Source: Hypomesus transpacificus
Lineage: Eukaryota > Chordata > Actinopteri > Osmeriformes > Osmeridae
Assembly: GCF_021917145.1 (NCBI RefSeq)
Contig: NC_061080.1
Location: 10,553,631 to 10,617,630, forward strand
DNA length: 64,000 nucleotides
Reading direction: 5' to 3'
In this document: one piece after another, positions 12,797-22,663 of the stretch
Numbering within the stretch: position 1 is the stretch's first letter
Layout: each line of letters starts with the position of its first letter
Made by a program: the position numbers and the translations under genes
Notes under the pieces: generated by a model
Database searches by the model: none
Seen by the model: only the letters and a program-made list of their open reading frames with translations
Told to the model about the DNA's origin: nothing

Positions 12797-14217
12797 CAGC
12801 AGAGAGACTAACTTTTTAAACAAAGTGGTCCTTCATTACACATTCATTAAAAATTGGATTAACAAGAAAATAAAGATGTATTATGTGTAGTTCTATATTC
12901 TAGTGACCTGTACCAAACTCCTGAGAAGTCTGTGAGAGGACAGGACGCTGGAGCTTGGAACCGTCTGTCCTCTGATTGGTCTACAGGACCCCTGTGGACG
13001 TGACACAGATGGCCAGAGAGGAGTCAGACACTCGCACGGGACTGAAACGCACCTCGCAGTAACCATGACAACACGGAGCAAGCTGTCACATACTCCGACA
13101 AGGCCTTCATTATCCCAGAGGCCCAGACACTCACTGCACAGACTGTAAACAAGCCAGCTCTGGCGTTTTAGTTAGCTGTACAAAGTGTTAGTTGGTGCCT
13201 GCTATGCTATGCTATCACATGCTAGCAGTGCTTGGTATACAGTGAATGTAAACTGACTGGTTTCTGCTATTCTATGCTATCACACAGGGGGGATGGGGGG
13301 GAGGGGGTGAGGAGTATCTATCGTCATTCATTAATTCCAGGAATGTTGTTAGAGTGGAATGACCTATCAGAGACTGAATAGCCTTGGAACTCACACACAT
13401 GCAGTCTCTTTCACAATCTCTCTCTCTCACATACACACTCTCTCTCACACACACACACCCACTCTCTCTCACACCCACTCTCTCTCACACACACACACCC
13501 ACACACACACTCTCTCGCACACACACCCACACACTTAGGAGGTCCTAATACGGGCATGTCAGAGGAACAGGACAGACACCGGCAGGAGAGACAGGAAGTT
13601 CATTTCTCACGGCCTCTCTGCAGTAACTGCACACAGGAAGTGACTTCACAAACACTGTGCAGCCCGGTGCACTGTTGCGCTGTGTTCGTTAAGTAACAGT
13701 TCACCCTGTCATCAACATAGCTAACAACCTAGCCCCACGGTTACAAGCACACACACTCACGTTACAAGCACACACACTCACGTTACAGTACACAAACACA
13801 CACAGAGCCACAGACACACACATATATAAAGACACACTAACAAGCACACACATGGAAACACACACACACCACAAATTCACACGCACACATACTGTTGATG
13901 CCTGGTTTGGGTGCAGCCCTGGGGAGCGCCGTCCCTTTAAGGGAATCCCTGGCTGACATCCATATAAGGAGAAGTTGGACGAAGTCACATGGGAGGAAGA
14001 ATGTGCAGGACTGGTCATGTGACTACTTCAGAGGAAATAAGACTGAATGAATGAATGAATGAGTGTGTGTGTGTGAGTGTGTGTGTGAGTGTGAGTGACA
14101 CATCCTGTCAGGCTTGATCATCCCCTGGGACAGCCCTGTTGGTAAACCTTTGAAACCCAGCCTTTGAGCAAGGTTGCCAAAGTTGCCAGAGTTGCGTGTT
14201 ACGTGTAAGAGTTACGC

Positions 14218-14317
14218 NNNNNNNNNNNNNNNNNNNNNNNNNNNNNNNNNNNNNNNNNNNNNNNNNNNNNNNNNNNNNNNNNNNNNNNNNNNNNNNNNNN
14301 NNNNNNNNNNNNNNNNN
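14218..14317. other. Assembly gap of 100 N
   Basis: Exactly 100 N, the conventional placeholder for a gap of unknown length. It lies about 400 bases upstream of fascin exon 2 and may hide fascin exon 1. Confidence 0.97.
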
Positions 14318-14714
14318 GACCCACTTTAGAGAAGTGTGGCTTTTAGACCAGGACTGATCTGTTTGTGTGTGTGTAGCTCCTCTGAGGACCATATCTCTTG
14401 TCATTAACTGAGTGCATTATCTTCCACTTTTCCCCTAAACATCAAATACATTAGTGATGCACAGGACACACACACACTAGGTAACCCTTCACATGGTGTA
14501 GAGGATGATTTCTCCATCTTGTGTGTGTTTCTTACTGTTTACGTTCGATCATCACATCCTTTGATCAGCTGTTCTCCTCTGTTTTAGGGTAACTTTAGTC
14601 TAAATCAGTTCATGTAAAATTCAATAGCTTTAATGGATTCATAACAGAATTTTATAGCAGGATGTTTGTAGATCAGTATACTAACAAGCCCCTCCCACTC
14701 CTCCCACTCCTTAG

Positions 14715-15901
14715 GCATGGACCTCTCTGCCAATCAGGATGAGGAAGGAGACCAGGAAGTGTTCCAGCTGGAGATGAGTCGTGAAAACAGGAAGTGTGCC
14801 TTCCGGACGGCTGCAGGGAAGTACTGGACCCTGACAGCTACTGGAGGACTGCAGTGTACTGCCTCCACCAAGTAGGACACACACACACATACAGAGAGAT
14901 ACACTCACACGCACACACACAGATACATTCTCTCTTTCTGTCTCCCTGTCCTTCAGGTCTGCTAACAGTCATTTTGATCTGGAGTGGAGAGAGGGGCGTG
15001 TCTCTCTGAGGGCAGCCAATGGGAAGTTCGTCAGCGCCAAGAAGAACGGTCAGCTGGCCGCTACTGTCGACAACGCAGGTCAGCGCGGTTGCCATGGCTA
15101 CCGCCCCGGAAATCTTTTATTGTTATTGTTGCTTTTGTTGGATGTCAACAGATCATTTTGGAAGGGATGTAAGACAAAGGACAATCCCTTTGTATGTGTG
15201 TGTGTTTGTCCTCTCCAGGAGACGCAGAGCAGTTCCTGATGAAGCTGATAAACCGTCCAATCATCGTCCTCCGCGGAGAGCACGGCTTCATCGGGTGCCG
15301 CAAGGTTGGCATGGCAACGCTGGATTCTAACCGCGCCTCCTACGACGTCTTCCAGCTGGAGTTCCACAACGGAGCCTACGCCCTGAAAGGTGTGTGTGAG
15401 TGTATGTCACCTCAGCGTGTGTGTGGGTGTGTGTGTCACCTCAGCGTGTGTGTGGGTGTGTGTATGTCACCTCAGCGTGTGTGTGGGTATGTGTGTGTGT
15501 GTATGTCACCTCAGCGTATGTGTTATGCTCATTGCGCATGCTCCCATAAACACCACCTGTGTATATTCTATGCTATGCTGCACTGAATTCCTTAACGTCT
15601 ACTAAGTCCACGCTAAGAAAATGTCAGCATCGATGTCGTCATCATGATGTATTTGCAAACTGGACCGATAGTCACCTCTCATTGGTTGGTTCCAGACTCC
15701 CAGGGGAAGTACTGGTGTGTTGGAGAGGAAGCTGCTGTGGTGTCCAGCAGTGCCACGCCCATCCACTTCCTGTTTGAGTTCTGCGACTATAGCAAGATGG
15801 CGGTGCGAGCGGCCGGGGGGCGCTACCTGAGGGGCGACCACGCCGGCGTCCTGAAGGCCAACGCCGACACATTGGAGAGCGCCACCCTGTGGGAGTACTG
15901 A
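14715..15901 (+). CDS. fscn1: Fascin 1, exons 2-5 (first exon not in sequence)
   Basis: Fascin crosslinks parallel actin filaments in filopodia and microspikes. Exons are 14715-14871 (157 bp), 14957-15078 (122), 15219-15389 (171) and 15696-15901. The first two sizes equal those I recall for human FSCN1, and the third is one codon longer. The translation ([49 protein letters not shown], then [14 protein letters not shown] and the terminus LWEY) is the C-terminal half of fascin, covering most of beta-trefoil domains 3 and 4. Exon 1, coding roughly 275 residues with trefoils 1-2 and the MARCKS-like actin site, is absent between actb and here. It probably lies in the 100-N gap. This could be either fish paralog (fscn1a/fscn1b). 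Confidence 0.93.
15390..15520 (+). repeat. Donor-anchored tandem repeat after fscn1 exon 4
   Basis: Four units of about 27-40 bases, each a GT-rich head ending TGTCACCTCAGC, begin exactly at the exon 4 splice donor (AAAG then GTGTGTGTGAG). Each unit therefore restarts with a GTGTGTG donor-like string. Confidence 0.8.
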
Positions 15902-17531
15902 GAAGCCAGGAGCCAGACACAGGGTGTCTGTGTGTGTGTCTCTCTGTGTGTGTCTGTGTCTCTGTGTGTGTGTGTTGAAAAGCAAAAGAGAATTCTAAAT
16001 GTGTTCCAGAAACTGGATGTGTCTTTTGGGTGTCTGGAATTGTTTTTGGAATCCTTTAATTGGGAAACTGGGTTCCTACCTTTTGTAATACTGGAGTAAC
16101 GCCTAAATGGCTCCCCCTTATCATACTGGTGCAACGTGATAATGTGTCCCCAGTCCCCTTGCTTTTTTACTGTGTCATCTCAGTGTTGAAAACTGGAAAT
16201 CATCTGAACTGGAGACGTCTGTCTAGGACTTGGGGGTTAGTTTGGGGTCCGGGTTAGGGACTAGGACAGGAGTAGGTTAGGGTCTGGATTAGGGCAGACA
16301 GGGTTAGAGGTGGTTGTTTCTGGCTAACTGTCATTCATCATCTCCTCTCAATGGGAGTTAGAACTGGATAATCTGGCCCTCAAAGATGGAGGCCTTTCAT
16401 AGTGTTTGCTGAGATTACAGATTAAACTTTAGGATTAGACGACAGATCGTATGAGCAGAGAGACTCTGGGTCTGACAGCCAGGAGGTTGATAGAAACCTC
16501 ACTTGTGTTGGTGGAAATGGGACCAGGTCGGTCAAGGTGCTGAGTGGTGAAAATGGGATCAGGTCAGTCAAGGTGCTGAGTGGTGGAAATGGGACCAGGT
16601 CTCCACAGAGACGGAGGAGCAGGTTTGACCCAGTTCCAGTCTGTTCTGTTCCCTCCCCTAGCTCCCTTTCCTAGCTGCCTTCACTTGTCTCCCATGCATG
16701 TGTGTGTTTGGGGGGGGGGGGCGAGGAAGTATGGACAGAAGAAAGGGAGGAAGGGAGGGAAGTGTAGAGGGAGGGTGTGAGGGAGGGTGAGAGCAAGGGT
16801 GAGAGGGAGGTAGGATGAAAGGAAGGAAGGATGGGAGGGAGGATTGAAAAACAGGGATGTGATCCAGTTAGGTTAAGAGTGTGTCAGAGCCATCATACTT
16901 GCACACACGAATACATGATGACACACTCTGAAACGGTCTTGTCATGCACTTCATCTCTCTTTCTCACTTCAGAAAAGGCTTTATTGACATGAAATACAAT
17001 TGTAAATGTTGCCAAATCAACTATTTCTCCCCCCCTCTCTTTCTGTCTCTGTCCCCCCCTCTCTCTGTCTCTGTCATTGTGAAGTCACAGTGAAGTTGTC
17101 TGGGGACAGACTGGAGTTCTAGAATGTAGGATTGGTGTGCCTGTGTGATCCTGTCCATGATGACAAGCACATTTTTGTAGAGATGAAACGTTTAGTCCAA
17201 GACCGAGGGCTCCTATTGGTCCTCCATGTGCACTAAGGGGAAATGTTATTGGTTCAGGCTGTGCCTTGTTTGGAATAGAATGAATTATGTGTTTTGATGA
17301 TTCCATGCATATTTAAAAGATTGTTTTGTTACACTTCAACTTTAAGAAGTCAACGGATCTCTTTAGCCAATCAGCAGATAGTTCAGCTATGAGAGAATTG
17401 TAGCCTGGGAGATAAAGCATTGAGATCCAGTTTCTGTTTATGTGTCTGAACATCTTTTGAGGGGCAAACAAATGTTACAGTTAAAAAGAGGATTTGGAAC
17501 TGAATCCATTCAGTCCAAAACTCCAAATAAA
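15902..17531 (+). other. fscn1: fscn1 3' UTR with poly(A) signal at 17526
   Basis: No further gene is seen before AATAAA at 17526-17531, about 1.6 kb past the fascin stop. That is compatible with the long fascin 3' UTR. The stretch includes a GT run (15930-15975), a repeated phrase around 16510-16600 (GTCAAGGTGCTGAGTGGTG twice) and GGGAGG-rich sequence near 16740-16850. Confidence 0.5.
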
Positions 17532-18000
17532 GTTTTGTCTGTTGACAGTGGAAAACGAAAAGATTTTTGGTTTTATTTGTCCTGCCGTAGCTAGATCTTG
17601 ATTGACGGCAGCAGATGACCAGTCCTGCTGCTTCTTGATGTTGCTGTGCCAACCGTTAGTTCACCACTAGCCAGCTGTACATCGCTGACTCACACACTCA
17701 CACAACCTTCTCTCAACAAAATCTAATCTTAAATCTTTTTCTCTTATTGAAAAATAATTTAGCTTTTTTTTTTTTTACAAAATAAATTCGAAAACGTTTT
17801 CAAAGGTTAGAGAACAAAATCTAAGAAAGTTTTGTAAAAAAGTTGGGATTTTCTTTCTTTTTATCATTGATGAGAACTCTATTGTACTATATTATACTCT
17901 GCTCTATGCTCCTCTGTTCTTCTCCTCCTCTTCTTTCACTTCACGTGAAAGGTTGAAAAAATTATTTTGAAAAAAGTTTTGAAAGGCATAGACAATACAG

Positions 18001-18070
18001 GGGGAGAGGAGGGGAGAGGAGGGGAGAGGAGGGGAGAGGAGGGGAGAGGAGGGGAGAGGAGGGGAGAGGA
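18001..18070 (+). repeat. GGGGAGAGGA decamer array
   Basis: Seven near-perfect 10-bp units GGGGAGAGGA in tandem. Confidence 0.95.
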
Positions 18071-18816
18071 AGGGACTCGTTCTAGAGGGGAAGATCTCTG
18101 GGTCGACAGTACAGAACAGCATCAGGTCAACATAACCCAATATACTGGGGCTGGAAGAAAGTCTTAGAAAGCACATGATATGAACACACACACACTCCCA
18201 GGGTTGGTCTCTCTAACAGTCGTCTATTCATGGTCTGCGGCATGGTCTCCGCCGGCAACAGGGTTGCCATGGGAACAACAGCTGGATAATACCGGGGTTT
18301 GGGTTTGTGGTGGTGGTGGGTGGGGTTGAAAGGAATACACACACAGACATGCAGACATACACACCTACATAGACACACAGAAACATTACACACACATACA
18401 CAGAGCTGCATGCACACACATTCAAACTCCAACAGTCAAATAGACACACAAACACACGCACACACATGAATTAGACGCTTGTGAATCGGGACCCTTGTGA
18501 TGGGAGGAACATGTGATGTGAAATGATTAAAAGGTCTTCAAATGTGGTCACACACAGACATTAAGACCTAGACAGTATTAATCAAAGATAAGCAGATAAG
18601 AAAGGATCAAGTCAAGCAGGACTCCTGACAGAAACAAAAGAAGATGTGTGTGTGTGTGTCTGTGAGTGTGTGTGGTGTTTGTGAGTGTGTGTGGTCTGTG
18701 TGTGTATGTGTGGGGTGTGTTAATGTGTGCCAGATGACTGAGGCAGGCTTATAACTGTCATGCCGAAAAGCAGTTAAAACACATAGACAGAAGAAGCTGG
18801 AGAAAGAGAGACAAAG

Positions 18817-18818
18817 AT

Positions 18819-18911
<93 letters not shown>

Positions 18912-18915
18912 GAGA
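18817..18915 (+). repeat. GA dinucleotide microsatellite
   Basis: About 100 bases of nearly pure GA with a few AAAG interruptions. Confidence 0.95.
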
Positions 18916-19889
18916 TATGTAGACGCAGTGTAGAGGGTGTGTGAGGAAAACAGTGATCTGTGTGTATGTGACCCTGGGAAAGTGGGGCAGCAGATTTATT
19001 TTGGCAGGAGGCTGTGCGTGTGTGAGAGAGTGTGTGCGTGTGTGCATGCATGTGTGTGTGGGTGGGTGCTCTCCAAAGAGTTTGACTGATTAACAGAAAG
19101 AAAGAGAACATGAAAGACAGAGAATGGAACAGAGACAGAAAGAAGTGAGGGGGAAGAAAGGAGAAAGAAAGGATGAGAGAAAAAGAGGATGAGAGAAAGG
19201 GAGGGTGAGGAAGTAGGCCAGGTTATGTAACCCTGCCCACTAACACAGCACCAGAGGAGGGAGGGATGGAGGGAGGGAGGGTGAAGGGGTGGGGGAGATG
19301 GAAAGAGGAGAGGGTGAGGGAGGAGGGATGGATAGAGGGATGGAGGGTGGGAGAGATGGAAAGGGGAGAGGGTGAGGGAGGAGGGAGAGATGAAGAGAGT
19401 ACAGAAAAAGAGGAACAGACAAAATGTGGCTGAAAATGTTTTGGAATGTTCACCTCAAAGTCCAACTGGATATGACATCATCAGGGAGAGAACAGGGGGG
19501 GTGGTGGAGAACGAGAGAGAAAAAGAAGGGGGGAGGGATAGAGAGAGAAAGGGAGGGGAGGACAGGGAGAGAGAGAGAAAGAGGAGGGGGGGAATAAAGT
19601 GAAAGATAGTGTTGGTAAGAGCTCTGTGCTCCTCTGCTGCCCCCTGGTGGCCAGTATGACCTTCACCACCAGGTGCAGTTTACCAGCCACTCGGGAGAGG
19701 GGATGGGGAGGACAGAAGAGGAGAGGAAGAATGTTGTGGATGTTTTAGTTGCTGCTGTTATTGTTGCTGCTGTTATTGTTACTGCTGTTATTGTCTCCCA
19801 TCTGAATTGTGATTGAGGTGTGAAACGTTGTACCTTTCTCTTTCTCTGTCTGTGCCTCTCTTTTTCTCCTTCTACACCTCACTGTACCT

Positions 19890-20262
19890 CGCCAACAGGC
19901 TCCTGTATGGTCATTGACATTGCACTATTGTACTGTACTCCACTTAGGTTAGAATAGGTTATAGGGTTGGAACAGGTTTCTTGTGCATTTAGGGTTAGTA
20001 TAGTGTACTATCCATTGTTATCTGTAATTTAGGAAGTTATTAGGAATTATTAGGGTTAGTATAGTCGATATTTATTGCTATCTGTATACGTAGGAAGTTT
20101 CACTTATTTAAGCTCAGCATTGATGTAAATTGTGTTCCGTGTACTTATATGTTATGTTATGCCAGGTGCTTGCGTTGTCTTGTCTAAAGAATTTCAGTGC
20201 CCAGTCTAACCTTGTGTTGTTCTGTGTACCTGACAAATAAAAGACTTGAACTTGAACTTCAC
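19890..20262 (+). mobile_element. Probable non-LTR retrotransposon 3' end
   Basis: The block ends GACAAATAAAAGACTTGAAC then TTGAACTT, a poly(A)-signal-like motif followed by short TTGAAC repeats. Such a tail is typical of 3' ends of fish CR1/Rex-like LINEs. No reverse-transcriptase reading frame is present, so this would be a 5'-truncated copy. The family cannot be named with confidence. Confidence 0.4.
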
Positions 20263-20740
20263 TGACTCCTGCCATATCCCTCCCTCTCTCTCTCTCTGTC
20301 TCTCTCTGTGTCTCTCTGTCTCTCTCTCTCTCTCTCCCTTCCCTCCCCCTCTCTATCTCTCTCTCTACTTCCTCCTTCTTTCTGTTTCTTTGACAAACAG
20401 GAAAGCTCTTGACCTTCAAGTAAAAGCAATGAAGGGAGAGAGAGAACAGACAAACTTATGCACACACCCTCACACGCATACTCAAGAGACAAAGAGAGAC
20501 AGAGACAGATTGCCGTCCCCTCCACAGTTCCAGGTCCGGCTTCCACAGACCCCCAGCTAGAGTATCCGGCTGCCCCAGGATCAGCCTCCCTGCCTGGGGT
20601 CAGTCCAAGCCGCTGCTCCCCTGACCCAGATGACTATGGAAGAGTTGACCCGTGCTGATATGCAAAGAGCACAGCAATGAGAAGGACAGAGAGATGAGTG
20701 GGTGTGTGTGCACGTGCATGTGCCTGTGTGCGTGTGTGTG

Positions 20741-20838
20741 TCATGGTTCCTCCTCATCCAACATGGGTGTGTGTGTCATGGTTCCTCCTCATCCAACATG
20801 GGTGTGTGTGTCATGGTTCCTCCTCATCCAACATGGGT
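20741..20838 (+). repeat. 35-bp tandem triplicate
   Basis: Three copies of a unit containing GTCATGGTTCCTCCTCATCC then AACATGGGTGTGTGT. No gene is associated with it. Confidence 0.9.
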
Positions 20839-21492
20839 GTGGGCCTCTGACAAGCTGGAGTGTCTGGACCTCTGTTGACACAATCAAGTCAACATGGATC
20901 TGTTATCACATTGTGTGTGTGCGTGTCTGCATGTGTGTGTGTGTGTTTGCATGTGTGTGTGTGTGTGCGTGTGTCTGCATGTGTGTGTGTCCTCCCACGC
21001 CTAGTTTAGTGTTTCCGGTCTTCCCAAGAAACCAGAAGCCGAATTACCGTGGAATATCCTTCACTGGTGTGTATGTGTGTGTGTGTCCTGTACATCCTAG
21101 AGAATACACTCATCATAGAGGGTACATCCCTTGTTGACCTTTCTCTGACAGGTCTGGTACACATTCAACCCTCTTATTAAACAGTCTCCTCTCACTAACC
21201 TGTCTCTCCTCTCACTAACCTGTCTCTCCTCTCACTAACCTGTTCCTGTTTTTTGCAATGGAATGATCTAACATGAATTCTCATCTGATATGTTGCATTC
21301 ATTCTACTTACATGGCTGTCTCCATGCCTAACATCATAAACTAGGAGAGTGGGGGTTACTCGCAAATTGCTTAATGTCTCCAAAACTGGAGACACACTTC
21401 CAGTTTTGGAGACACGTGCGTTTGGTTCCTGTGGTTTACTCTCTCTCTCTTTTTGCTACTGTACTGGGATGGGCGGAGTCGACCTGGGCAGC

Positions 21493-21498
21493 TATAAA
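21493..21498 (+). promoter_or_regulatory. TATA box of the Ras-like gene
   Basis: TATAAA lies about 200 bases upstream of the start codon of the intronless GTPase gene, with no other TATA-like element nearer. A 5' UTR of roughly 170 bases would result. Confidence 0.45.
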
Positions 21499-21693
21499 TT
21501 CAGGAAGCCCAAACACACCAACGATATCATCCACCTGCTGCACGAGAGGACCGGAGACGTCACCGTCTTGCGTCCTCGAGAGAGAGAGCAGACTTACTGA
21601 TATTTAACAGGCTGGATAAACAACTTTGCCAACTTTAAACATCTGTAACAGACAGAGACGTTTTATTTTCTTCAGTATTTTCTTCACGTCACG

Positions 21694-22335
21694 GTGATGT
21701 CTCTGGCGGTGTGCGGGAGCAGCACTGTCCGGTTGGTGTTCCTCGGGGCGGCAGGGGTCGGAAAGACCTCTCTCATCCTTCGGTTCCTGCACGACCGCTT
21801 CGAGCACAAATACACCCGCACGGTAGAGGAACTGCACGCGCTGGAGTACGACACCGGGGCTGGGAAAGTGCGCCTCGAGATTCTGGACACTAGCGGCAGC
21901 TACTCCTTCCCTGCTATGCGCGAGCTTTGTATCCGCCACAGTGACGCTTTTGTGTTAGTTTACGCAGTGGATGATCCTGGGTCGCTTGAGGAGGTGCGGA
22001 GGCTCCGCGAGGAGATCTTGGAACTGAAAGGCGGCAAGTGCAGCACGCCCATCACCGTGGTTGGCAACAAGGCGGATCTGATGGAGTGCGATGGGCGCGT
22101 GCTACCAACAGCGGAAATTATGGCTATGGTAGAGCTGGAGTGGAACGCGAGCTTCGTAGAGGCGTCCGCGCGCACCGGGGAGAATGCGGTTGAGCTGTTC
22201 CGTGCTCTGTTGCAGCAGGTGAACCTACCGTCACGACTGAGCCCCGCGTTGCGCAGGCGGCGAGAGACTGTACCCCGCGAGAGCCCTAAAAAGAGACCTC
22301 CTTTGAAAAAGAACAACAGCTGTATCCTCTGCTAA
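21694..22335 (+). CDS. Intronless atypical Ras-like small GTPase (RASD/Di-Ras-like)
   Basis: Encodes 213 residues with the full Ras fold. The P-loop is LGAAGVGKTS (residues 16-25), the switch II region is ILDTSGSYSFPAMR, the guanine-specificity motif is VGNKADLM, and SAR (SASARTG-like EASARTG) forms G5. A basic tail (RRRRETVPRESPKKRPPLKK) leads to CILC, a CAAX box suited to geranylgeranylation and membrane anchoring. DTSG...FPAMR in place of DTAGQE and the basic C-terminus resemble the RASD (Dexras/Rhes) and Di-Ras groups, but the P-loop differs from both, so no symbol is assigned. At Ras position 12 it has Ala and at position 61 Ser, both expected to weaken GTP hydrolysis. A TATA box lies at 21493 and a poly(A) signal at 22658. 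Confidence 0.88.
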   Translation: MMSLAVCGSSTVRLVFLGAAGVGKTSLILRFLHDRFEHKYTRTVEELHALEYDTGAGKVRLEILDTSGSYSFPAMRELCIRHSDAFVLVYAVDDPGSLEEVRRLREEILELKGGKCSTPITVVGNKADLMECDGRVLPTAEIMAMVELEWNASFVEASARTGENAVELFRALLQQVNLPSRLSPALRRRRETVPRESPKKRPPLKKNNSCILC

Positions 22336-22657
22336 TGTCTCTCTGTCTCTCTGTCTCTCCCTCTGTCGCCCTTTCCCTCTTTCTCTCTATCTCCCCCTGT
22401 CTCTCTCTCTCTCCCTCCGTCTCTCTCCCTCTAGCAGAGCAGCTGGTCTGTTCATGTACAGGTTCTTCCTCCCTCTATTCATACCCTGTGTCAGAATTAA
22501 TTTCTTAATTTTTTATGGAGAGGAGCAGCCAAACTCTATCAGTGTCTGCTTGATACGCAGGGAATTCTGGGTAGTGTAGTAAAATTCTCTGAACTATTTA
22601 CCTGGTTCTCTGTCATGGTATCAGTCAAACAGTGTTGGTTTATGTTTTTTAATTATG

Positions 22658-22663
22658 AATAAA
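22658..22663 (+). terminator. Poly(A) signal of the Ras-like gene
   Basis: AATAAA about 320 bases beyond the stop codon, after a CT-rich 3' UTR. Confidence 0.65.

Larger units (their letters stand above)
10900..14714. other. Actb-fscn1 intergenic/intronic region with a gap and repeats
   Basis: No coding exon is visible, although the large first exon of fascin is expected between here and 14715. The region holds a SINE-type tail near 11408-11448, CA-rich tracts (12040-12190, 13390-13540, 13740-13890), a clear MITE at 12593-12796 and a 100-N gap at 14218-14317. Confidence 0.6.
17532..21690. other. Intergenic region rich in simple repeats
   Basis: No coding exon is recognised. Contents are a 10-bp GGGGAGAGGA array (18001-18070), CA-rich DNA (18310-18470), a GA tract (18817-18915), purine-rich DNA (19080-19600), a TGCTGTTATTGT trinucleotide-like block (19745-19800), a retroposon-like tail ending near 20262, and a 35-bp triplicate (20741-20838). 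The long Ser/Leu- or Arg/Glu-rich frames here are repeat artefacts. Confidence 0.6.
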
